A stretch of 34,239 nucleotides of DNA from the NCBI GenBank assembly GCA_002420305.1, contig DIHT01000058.1:1-34239 (forward strand). Direction: 5' to 3'. The stretch is from Akkermansiaceae bacterium UBA5689. Lineage in GTDB: Bacteria > Verrucomicrobiota > Verrucomicrobiia > Verrucomicrobiales > Akkermansiaceae. Positions within the stretch are counted from its first letter, which is position 1. The number at the start of each line of letters is the position of its first letter. Of this stretch, positions 17,215-23,876 are shown piece by piece. A program made the position numbers and the translations under genes. Under the pieces are notes generated by a model. It searched no databases. It was not told the DNA's origin and saw only the letters and a list, made by a program, of their open reading frames with translations.

Positions 17215-18595
17215 GGGGGCTTTTCTTCTTGGGAATTGAGGATCCGAGGAACCTGGTCAACTTCATACCAAAATGGAGCATGAGTCCGAAGGACGCAATG
17301 TAGAGCGACCACTTAGGCCATTGATCCGAGGGGTTCTGGACGATGGCGAAACCTGAACTGGGACGACCCCCCGGAGCAGGAGGAGCCCAGGAGGCCTGAT
17401 AGAGGGTTACCCCTTCATGACGCATGGGTTTGTTCATCACGATGGAATACCCCTCTCTTAAGTCCCCCTCGACTTTGGTGATATCACTCTGGAACCAGCT
17501 CGGATCCCGCGTTCCAGGCCAATACTCTCCCAGTGTTTTATCCAGTTCGACTTCAAAGGGCATAGGCCAGATCCAGCGAGTCAGGGAAAATTCGTATTTC
17601 TCACCGTTCACCTGAGCTGTGACCGGGGTGGGAAACACCATTCCATTATAATGGAGCACCATCTCCTGAAGCGCGACGCCATCCTTGTCGAGAACCGTGA
17701 GGTAGCACCCGGTCAAGTTGGTCTCTTCCTGCTGTGCACGCTTCGTCTCCTTGAGAAAAAACCCATCTACGACTCGCTCCCCCTCATACTGATCCTTGGC
17801 CCTCCCGACCTGCAGAAGATCAGAACTACGCAGAAACCCGGCGACCTTGAGGTCAAAAGGAAGGCCTTCTGGCAAACGAACGGTGAGGGATTCCTCCGAC
17901 TTGAGTCCGGTCAGGTGCTTGGTGTCTACCACGAACGGCCTATCCCTCTGCCCCTTATCGCCAATCGGATAAATCTCGATGGTCGGCTCCGTGTAACTCC
18001 GGGCGTAATCGGATCGATCTCCCTGATACACATGCATGACCCCTTCCCTCTTACTGATCTGGGAGACTCCTCCCGCCACCAGAAGGAAAATCATGCTGAA
18101 GTGAGCAATCAGAACTCCGGCGGTCTTCCATCCTTTCCTTGCCCGAATCAACCCCCCAAGGGTCATGTTGACGACAAGCACCGCGCTGACCCAGAAGGTC
18201 CCCGGAATAGGCAGCGGGATGATTTTGCCATTCAGCTCGGGGATGACGAAAAGAGCCTCCATATCGAAGTATTTCTGGAGGGTCTGGTAGAGGCCCACCT
18301 GCGTCTGCTCGAGAGTCCCAAAAAAGGTCGCTGCGAAGAGCATCAGGAGACAAATGATCGCAACCTCGAACCCTGCCAGAATACGAAACACCCACGACCC
18401 AACACTCCTCTCCTTCACCGCTTTTTTGCCCGCTTTGGATTTCTCGCTCACCACATTCTCGCTCGCCACAGTCTCCTCGCTCACCACAGCCTTCTCGCTG
18501 AAAACGGACTTTTGGTTCCCCTTGGCCTTCTCTCCAGCCTTGGCGTAATACCCGTCCACCTCCGTGGATCTGGATTCATTCTGGGAATCGCTCAC
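17207..18595 (-). CDS. resB: Cytochrome c biogenesis protein ResB (Ccs1)
   Basis: ResB is the partner of CcsA in System II cytochrome c maturation. The 462-residue protein has a 70-residue charged N-terminal extension, two membrane helices near residues 70-140 (EVAIICLLMLFAATFFGT and FWVSAVLVVNMTLGGLI), a third near 150-172 (VLIAHFSMIFLLVAGGV), a large periplasmic domain with HYNGMVFPTPV and GVTLYQASWAPP, and a final helix (WSLYIASFGLMLHFGMKL). The extension contains imperfect repeats of VVSE. The start is GTG at 18595, overlapping the stop of the upstream lipoprotein gene as GTGA. The next gene, ccsA, overlaps by 8 bases. This gives a tight three-gene operon. Confidence 0.9.
   Translation of the reverse strand: MSDSQNESRSTEVDGYYAKAGEKAKGNQKSVFSEKAVVSEETVASENVVSEKSKAGKKAVKERSVGSWVFRILAGFEVAIICLLMLFAATFFGTLEQTQVGLYQTLQKYFDMEALFVIPELNGKIIPLPIPGTFWVSAVLVVNMTLGGLIRARKGWKTAGVLIAHFSMIFLLVAGGVSQISKREGVMHVYQGDRSDYARSYTEPTIEIYPIGDKGQRDRPFVVDTKHLTGLKSEESLTVRLPEGLPFDLKVAGFLRSSDLLQVGRAKDQYEGERVVDGFFLKETKRAQQEETNLTGCYLTVLDKDGVALQEMVLHYNGMVFPTPVTAQVNGEKYEFSLTRWIWPMPFEVELDKTLGEYWPGTRDPSWFQSDITKVEGDLREGYSIVMNKPMRHEGVTLYQASWAPPAPGGRPSSGFAIVQNPSDQWPKWSLYIASFGLMLHFGMKLTRFLGSSIPKKKSPHA
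18443..18501. repeat. In-frame imperfect short repeats in the resB N-terminus
   Basis: CTCGCTC(A/G)CCACA occurs at 18443, 18458 and 18476, and a diverged copy starts at 18494. Spacing is 15-18 bases, a multiple of three, so the protein reads (V)VSE-type units in its charged cytoplasmic tail. The copies probably expand or shrink by replication slippage. Confidence 0.7.
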
Positions 18596-19191
18596 TTTGC
18601 CTCAGGGGTTTCAATAACATCTACGTCAGAAAATTCTAGAGTCTTGCAGTATTCAAGGAACCGCTGCCTCTCTGCCTCCACGTCCGCTGGAGAACCCACC
18701 ATCTTGATCGTCACGATCCGCGGGGGTGTTTCCATCAGTTGCGGTATAGCAAGAGCAAGCATCTTGGAATCTTCCCGGGGTTCCGCACCCATCCCTCCAT
18801 AATACGTCCCCTCCGCCTCGACGAGGTATCCGGCCGTTTTCAGGGCAGGCTCCTGCTTCAGGTCATCCAAACTCGTAATTTCTGGCATCCTGAATTGATT
18901 ATACCACCGATTAATATTCTGGAGCACCGAATCCTCCGCCCGACTCGGCACCACAGTCAGCCAGATCTCACCGTCCCCCGCCGCCCCAAAGCGGTAATTG
19001 TAGTAGCGCATCTGGGTCCACGGCACCCTTCGCCATTGCAGCGGGGCTTGGTCTTTCAGATCACCGGGATAGGACTTGTCCCACAAAACCAAATCCCGCC
19101 GATCTGCTTCTGTCAAAGTCACCACCCGTTCCGCCTGCTTGCATCCGCTCACAATCGCTAAGAGGCCGCAAAAGCCGAGAACTCGGCCCAT
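18592..19191 (-). CDS. Lipoprotein encoded upstream of resB/ccsA
   Basis: With the ATG at 19191 the product has 199 residues and a lipoprotein signal (MGRVLGFCGLLAIVSGC, Cys17 lipidated). An earlier frame extension to 19335 would run past the divergent psd start and is unlikely; the ATG at 19260 is a weaker alternative. The body is soluble, with LVLWDKSYPGDLKDQAPLQWRRVPWTQMRYYNYRFG, IWLTVVPSRAEDSVLQNINRWYNQF and MVGSPADVEAERQRFLEYCKTLEF. I do not recognise the family, but the last stretch resembles the tail of small surface lipoproteins that report how well they match a gluconate or haem-binding fold poorly, so no function is assigned. Its stop overlaps the resB start (GTGA), pointing to a role near cytochrome c assembly. 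Confidence 0.75.
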   Translation of the reverse strand: MGRVLGFCGLLAIVSGCKQAERVVTLTEADRRDLVLWDKSYPGDLKDQAPLQWRRVPWTQMRYYNYRFGAAGDGEIWLTVVPSRAEDSVLQNINRWYNQFRMPEITSLDDLKQEPALKTAGYLVEAEGTYYGGMGAEPREDSKMLALAIPQLMETPPRIVTIKMVGSPADVEAERQRFLEYCKTLEFSDVDVIETPEAK

Positions 19192-19325
19192 CCCCCTCAG
19201 ACGCTGGAGCCGGCTGATAGCCGTGAAACCAACTGAGGGCGCAGAATGTTGAAAATACATATGGGTTAGCGTCTCCGGTACACCTAATCTTGCCACGCCC
19301 TCGACGCAAGGGGCAATGTCACGCC

Positions 19326-20210
19326 GTGGAGCCAATCCGATACTATAATCGTCTGACTAATGCCCTTGAGACTGAGCAGGTTTACGGGGAAAGATGGCTA
19401 CGCCTCGCCTACGAAACCTGCTGGGGCTCTCTACTGAAGCAGGTAATAAGGAAGCCTTTTTTCTCCCGCTGGTATGGTCGTCGGATGGCCCGCCCCGCGA
19501 GTCGCTCGCTGGTGGCCCCCTTTATCGAGGAATTCGGCCTCGATGCATCCGAGTTCGCAGATCCTCAGGAATCCTTCAAGAGCTTCAACGAGTTTTTTAT
19601 TCGAAGGCTCAAACCCGAAGCCCGGCCCTTTGACCCGGACCCAGAGGCCGCGACTTTTCCATGCGACGGCCGGCACCTCGGCTTCCCGGATATCTCAGAG
19701 ATCACCTCGGTCTTTGTCAAAGGGCAGCGTTTCTCTCTTGCCTCCCTTCTTGGCTCCTCCGAGCTCAGCAATAGGTTCGCACGAGGGAGCCTCGTTCTCT
19801 CCCGCCTCTGCCCTACCGATTATCATCGCTTTCATTTCCCTGCCGCGGGAATTCCTTCCACCTCCAGCCTCATCAACGGAGCGCTCTTCTCCGTTTCACC
19901 CATTGCTCTTCGCCGCAACCTTTCCTATTTGTGGCAAAATAAGAGAATGATCACCGAGCTTGAGACCAGCCGCTTCGGCACTATCGTGATGATCGATATC
20001 GGCGCTACGAACGTCGGATCCATTTCCCAGACGTTTACTCCCAGCGAAAAAATACACCGCGGAGATGAACGCGGTTATTTTTCTTTCGGAGGATCCAGTA
20101 CTATCACCCTCTTTGAGGAAGGGAAAATTACTCTTGCTGATGACTTGGTCGAGCAAACCTCCCACCAAACCGAGCTCTACGCTCCGATGGGGAGCCTCCT
20201 TGGGAGCTAG
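19326..20210 (+). CDS. psd: Phosphatidylserine decarboxylase proenzyme
   Basis: Psd makes phosphatidylethanolamine from phosphatidylserine at the inner membrane, using a pyruvoyl group made by self-cleavage. The sequence resembles the Chlamydia type: VEPIRYYNRLTNALETEQVYGERWLRLAYE, FKSFNEFFIRRLKPEARPF, PTDYHRFHFPAAG, FSVSPIALRRNL, MIDIGATNVGSI and the cleavage motif FGGSS near residues 254-258. Most relatives have GST here; the second Ser replaces Thr, and the first Ser should become the pyruvoyl group. The start chosen is GTG at 19326, where similarity to relatives begins; a TTG at 19290 is an alternative without a ribosome site. It diverges from the cytochrome assembly operon. Confidence 0.94.
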   Translation: MEPIRYYNRLTNALETEQVYGERWLRLAYETCWGSLLKQVIRKPFFSRWYGRRMARPASRSLVAPFIEEFGLDASEFADPQESFKSFNEFFIRRLKPEARPFDPDPEAATFPCDGRHLGFPDISEITSVFVKGQRFSLASLLGSSELSNRFARGSLVLSRLCPTDYHRFHFPAAGIPSTSSLINGALFSVSPIALRRNLSYLWQNKRMITELETSRFGTIVMIDIGATNVGSISQTFTPSEKIHRGDERGYFSFGGSSTITLFEEGKITLADDLVEQTSHQTELYAPMGSLLGS

Positions 20211-20231
20211 GTGCTGCAGAGCAACAGCATC

Positions 20232-20250
20232 TCTCACCCCTCAGGTGAGA
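20232..20250. terminator. Hairpin between convergent psd and cyclotransferase genes
   Basis: TCTCACC and GGTGAGA form a perfect 7-base stem with a 5-base loop, 22 bases after the psd stop and 20 bases past the stop of the opposing gene. A second, nested symmetry (GGCG..TCCC / GGGA..CGCC, 20255-20285) follows and includes the opposing stop codon. Neither has a T-run. It may serve both directions. Confidence 0.4.
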
Positions 20251-20269
20251 AGAAGGCGCTTACTCCCGA

Positions 20270-20947
20270 CTAGTTGGGAAACGCCTCGAAGGCGGAAGGA
20301 AGGAAATGGATAAGCAACATCAAACAAAAGACGACAAAGGCCACCGCCGCACAGACCTCAGCACCTTCAGCCCACCGCTCCCGTCGCGCGTGAGCTTTTC
20401 TCCCCGCAAGGAAGGCCAGAAGCGGAAGAGCGATGCTGAGAACCTGCAAGATCCAGCTAAACCTGCTGAAAGAGTCTGGATCGGCCCAGGTCATGAACGC
20501 ACCCAAGGCCGCAGTAGCTGGCAATAAGATGAAGGTAGCCAGACTGAAGAGCGGGGCATGAGCCTTCCGGTCTATCTTCCTCTCGTGATGCACCCAGTCC
20601 GCGGGCAAAAGCTCTGCGTCGGAATCCACCTCTTTACAGTATTCGTAAAGCCAGACATGGAAATCCCCGCCCCCTTTGGCGTGCACCTTCGTCTTCAGAC
20701 GCTCAAACTCATTTCCCTCAAAAACATCCAGCTCCCGCAGCGCTTCCCGCTCAATCTCGTAGATTTCCCCTCGAACCGGGACCCCTTCCTCGTCCAACCG
20801 CATTCCGGGATACCAATCAATGCGATAGAGGCGCCCGAGAATCCATCCCTCTTTCACAAAAGGCGCCTTCTCCAGTCTGAAGTGATTGGAAGACTCCTTC
20901 CGCAAGGTGCCATAGACAAACACCAGAGTTTTCTCATTTTCCGACAT
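20270..20947 (-). CDS. Gamma-glutamylcyclotransferase-like domain fused to a membrane region
   Basis: Residues 1-125 form a gamma-glutamylcyclotransferase (AIG2-like) domain: VFVYGTLRKESSNHF with the YGTLR substrate loop at 12-16, PGMRLDEEGVPVRGEIYEI, and LDVFEGNEFERLKTKV with Glu77 in the position of the catalytic acid. Known relatives cleave gamma-glutamyl amides to 5-oxoproline. From residue 126 the protein continues with three predicted membrane helices (about 133-153, 165-182 and 197-216). This tail is not a usual part of the family and would place the catalytic domain at the cytoplasmic face of the membrane. The gene sits between convergent psd and co-directional obg, 41 bases after the obg stop. 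The substrate is unknown. Confidence 0.85.
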   Translation of the reverse strand: MSENEKTLVFVYGTLRKESSNHFRLEKAPFVKEGWILGRLYRIDWYPGMRLDEEGVPVRGEIYEIEREALRELDVFEGNEFERLKTKVHAKGGGDFHVWLYEYCKEVDSDAELLPADWVHHERKIDRKAHAPLFSLATFILLPATAALGAFMTWADPDSFSRFSWILQVLSIALPLLAFLAGRKAHARRERWAEGAEVCAAVAFVVFCLMLLIHFLPSAFEAFPN

Positions 20948-20988
20948 GGGTCACTGGCTGCTACGCCATGCTTCTTCCGTCTGTATAT

Positions 20989-22038
20989 TCACTGATTTCT
21001 CTTCCCCACCCGCTCACACAAGAGTCCTCGCAACGCGCCGAGCCCCTCCTCCAACTTAGCTGAAACTGAAATAATCTCTACTTTGGGAAAACGCTGTCGG
21101 AACTGAGTCAGGTTCTCCTCTGCCTCATCGAGATCCATCTTGTTGGCAACCACTAACCAATCGAGCTTGGAGAGCTCCGGGTCATATAATTTGATCTCTT
21201 TCCGAAGAGTTTCGATATCCGAAATTGGATCCCGACACTCGCTTCCTGCCATATCCACGACGAATAGCAGGAGTCCACACCTCGTGATGTGCCGCAGGAA
21301 TTCATGACCAAGGCCACGGTTTTTGTGAGCCCCCTCGATGATACCGGGAATATCCGCAATCGTGCATCGTTTGAAGTCATCAAACTCCACCACTCCGACC
21401 ATCGGGTTCAGAGTGGTGAATGGATACGACGCGATCTTGGGGCGAGCCGCACTCAGCTTTGTCGTGAGGGTCGATTTCCCCGCATTGGGGAATCCCACCA
21501 TCCCGGCATCTGCGATGCGTCTCAACTCAAGATAAAACACCCCCTCTGTTCCCTCGGTCCCTAGGGTGAACTCCTCCGGGGTCCGATTGGTAGAACTCCG
21601 AAACTGCCAGTTCCCCTTCCCCCCTTCGCCCGCTTTGCAGATAACGAGCTCGTCGCCCTCGGATGTCAGGTCTGCCACAAGCTCCAGATCCACTCCTGCC
21701 CCAGAGCGCTCCATTTCCACCGCCTCGGTGACAGTTCTGGCCGAACTGCGATAGACTAATGTTCCTGGCGGCACCTTTCCCACCACAGGCTTTCCATTCT
21801 TTCCATGGCGCTTCCAACTCTGCCCATGTCCTCCGTCCTTGGCGACCATCCGGGGATTATAGTGAAACGCCCTCAGATTATCGGTATGCCCATCCACCCT
21901 CAGGATCACGTCTCCACCTTGCGCTCCATCTCCGCCATCGGGGCCTCCACGCGGCACATACTTTTCCCGCCGGAAGCTCACCACGCCGTTTCCGCCGTTC
22001 CCTGCCTTCGCGTAGATTCTAGTGTGGTCAACGAACAC
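20989..22038 (-). CDS. obg: GTPase Obg
   Basis: Obg is an essential GTPase that acts in late 50S ribosome assembly and stress signalling. The glycine-rich Obg fold covers residues 1-170 (AGNGGNGVVSFRREKYVPRGGPDGGDG, then AGEGGKGN). The GTPase domain has Walker A GFPNAGKS at 182-189, switch region FTTLNPMVG, DIPG at 229-232, and NKMD at 299-302, ending with the SVSAKLEEGL G5 motif. It has 349 residues and lacks the extra C-terminal domain found in some Gram-positive forms. The usual neighbours rplU and rpmA are absent; the gene diverges from the YqgE gene. Confidence 0.96.
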   Translation of the reverse strand: MFVDHTRIYAKAGNGGNGVVSFRREKYVPRGGPDGGDGAQGGDVILRVDGHTDNLRAFHYNPRMVAKDGGHGQSWKRHGKNGKPVVGKVPPGTLVYRSSARTVTEAVEMERSGAGVDLELVADLTSEGDELVICKAGEGGKGNWQFRSSTNRTPEEFTLGTEGTEGVFYLELRRIADAGMVGFPNAGKSTLTTKLSAARPKIASYPFTTLNPMVGVVEFDDFKRCTIADIPGIIEGAHKNRGLGHEFLRHITRCGLLLFVVDMAGSECRDPISDIETLRKEIKLYDPELSKLDWLVVANKMDLDEAEENLTQFRQRFPKVEIISVSAKLEEGLGALRGLLCERVGKRNQ

Positions 22039-22164
22039 AGAGGACTCTTAGTCGCTAATGCTCATGACCTGAACCCCAAAATATCATTGCCATCCTCCAC
22101 AGCCCGATTCCCCACTTCCGGGACCTCTCTTGACGCGGCCTCTGACTACATTCACTCTGCCTTC

Positions 22165-22728
22165 ATGGCTGATTCGACAGGCTATGACGCGCCAATACGC
22201 CTCGAAGGCCAACTGTTAATTGCTGATCCTACGCTAGGGGAAGGGCCCTTTCATCACGCTGTGATTCTTCTCACAGAGCACAGTAGTGAGGAGGGAGCCT
22301 TCGGACTCATCCTGAATCAGCCGTCCAATCACCATGTGGGCGATTTTCTCGAAAAGGAGGAATTCGAAGCTCTCTCCACGATCCCAGTTCACCTCGGTGG
22401 CCCGGTTTCACGCGAGAATCTCTCATTTGCAGCCCTCTGGTGGTCCGAAAGTGCAAGTCTCTGCTTTGAGACAGGTATTTCTGCTAGTGGCGCCATCAAA
22501 CACGCCAAAACTCCCGGGGTCATTGTCAGGGCCTTCCTCGGATACTCGGGGTGGTCCAAGGGGCAACTGGAGGGAGAAATTCGTCATCGTTCCTGGATAC
22601 CAGCTAAACCCACCGAAGATCTGCTGACCAGAGACCATGATCATTCACTGTGGTCAGAGACTCTTCGAAACCTGTCCGTCTACCACACCATCGTGGCGGA
22701 GTGTCCGGAGGATCCTGGCAAGAACTAG
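22165..22728 (+). CDS. YqgE/AlgH family protein
   Basis: The 187-residue protein matches the YqgE/AlgH family: LEGQLLIADPTLGEGPFHHAVILLTEHSSEEGAFGLILNQPS, then PVHLGGPVSRENL, VRAFLGYSGWSKGQLEGEI, SWIPAKP and WSETL near the end. The cellular role of the family is not settled. The start is ATG at 22165, where similarity begins; the frame is open 360 bases further upstream but reads as non-coding and would overlap obg on the other strand. It converges with the N-acetylglutamate synthase gene across 33 bases. Confidence 0.94.
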   Translation: MADSTGYDAPIRLEGQLLIADPTLGEGPFHHAVILLTEHSSEEGAFGLILNQPSNHHVGDFLEKEEFEALSTIPVHLGGPVSRENLSFAALWWSESASLCFETGISASGAIKHAKTPGVIVRAFLGYSGWSKGQLEGEIRHRSWIPAKPTEDLLTRDHDHSLWSETLRNLSVYHTIVAECPEDPGKN

Positions 22729-22761
22729 CAACTGTACCCCTCCTGCCAAAGAGCACCTGTC

Positions 22762-23829
22762 CTATGCGAGTTCCTTGGTAAGAACCGCGGAACTCCTCTC
22801 ACTCTCCTCGCACTTTCTTGCGCGGTCCTCGGGCATAACCGAGCTATCAGAAATCCTATAACCAAGATTTTCAAAGAATGTCACCGCCCGGGTTGTCAGG
22901 GCGAAAACAGCGTGGATGCTCCTCTCTCGGGCCCTTTCCTCAGCCGCCTGCACGAGCAATTTTCCATAGCCCCGACACTCATGAGATTGTTTCACGTAGA
23001 GACAGGCCAGCTCCGCAAGATCAGGCCCGTAACAATGCAGGGCGACACAGCCGACTACGTTGTCGTCCACACATAACACGAGGAAATCATCGGCCTTCTG
23101 GAGGATCTCCTTGTAATCGCGAGGCACCAGATGAGAGGCGCGAACCGATCTCCCGATCATCGCAAGAAGCTCGGGGACATCATCTTCACGAAGGGCACGC
23201 ACGTCCCGATAGCTATCAGCATGCACCATGGTCCCCACCCCCTCGTTGGAGAACAACTCATCTGCCAGCACGCCCTGTTGGCGACCATCGAGGATATGCA
23301 CCCTCGGCACCCCTGCCCGGCAAACTGCCGCAGCGTCTTCCAGTAACTTTGCGCCTGTCAGCGCGCTACCTCCAGCAGCATCAAGAACATCAGGTAGCGC
23401 AGAACAAGGCACCGCACGAAGCGGCTGCCCATCCCTGCAAATCCCCTGAGAATTCAGAAGTCCAATCAATTTCGCCGCGCCAATTTCAACCCCCAGATCA
23501 GCCAGCGGCTCTCCAAGAAGCCCATCAGCGGGACAATTGACGATAGCGGCCTGTCCGCGCCCCAGAATCGGACCGACTGTTTCCTCTCCAATCACCCGGG
23601 CAAATTTAATCTCGAGGTCCAGCGCACGATCTGCGACTATGGAGATCGCCTCTTCTCCTCCCGCAACCGCAATCACAAGATTCACCCCGATTCCCTGGAG
23701 AACCTTGAGATCAAGGAGAGCCTCCGCAACGGCAGATTCCGGGAGACCCTCGTCGAACACCACGACGAATGTTCTCTCACGGAACATAGGTACGTATTGC
23801 AGAACGCCTCTGACATCACCAACGGCCAT
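22762..23829 (-). CDS. N-acetylglutamate synthase-like protein with a shortened kinase domain
   Basis: ArgA-type enzymes acetylate glutamate from acetyl-CoA in the first step of arginine synthesis. Residues 11-203 resemble the amino acid kinase fold (VLQYVPMFRERTFVVVFDEG, then AAKLIGLLNSQGI, GGSALTGAKL, VCRAGVPRVHILDG, and DELFSNEGVGTMV). Residues 208-355 are a GNAT domain with VRALREDDVPELL, FLVLCVDDNVVGCVALHCYG, AELACLYVKQSHECRGYGKLL and LTTRAVTFFENLGY. The protein has 355 residues against about 440 for E. coli ArgA, and the missing part is in the kinase domain; the glycine loop (LGGE) reads FDEG. In relatives this domain binds the arginine inhibitor. The gene lies 47 bases after lnt on the same strand. 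Confidence 0.85.
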   Translation of the reverse strand: MAVGDVRGVLQYVPMFRERTFVVVFDEGLPESAVAEALLDLKVLQGIGVNLVIAVAGGEEAISIVADRALDLEIKFARVIGEETVGPILGRGQAAIVNCPADGLLGEPLADLGVEIGAAKLIGLLNSQGICRDGQPLRAVPCSALPDVLDAAGGSALTGAKLLEDAAAVCRAGVPRVHILDGRQQGVLADELFSNEGVGTMVHADSYRDVRALREDDVPELLAMIGRSVRASHLVPRDYKEILQKADDFLVLCVDDNVVGCVALHCYGPDLAELACLYVKQSHECRGYGKLLVQAAEERARERSIHAVFALTTRAVTFFENLGYRISDSSVMPEDRARKCEESERSSAVLTKELA

Positions 23830-23876
23830 CAGAAGCGCTGGTACTGTCCCACGGACATACTTTCAAGCGTCAAGGG

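Noticed and set aside
17651..18802. A 383-codon open frame on the + strand opposite resB
   Set aside because: It lies antisense to resB and the lipoprotein gene, whose products match families or show lipoprotein signals and overlapping stop/start codons; the + frame has no family resemblance.
19192..19335. Earlier start of the cytochrome-operon lipoprotein
   Set aside because: It would place 48 residues before the signal peptide and overlap the divergent psd start.
21805..22164. Upstream in-frame extension of the YqgE gene
   Set aside because: It overlaps obg on the other strand and family similarity begins at 22165.
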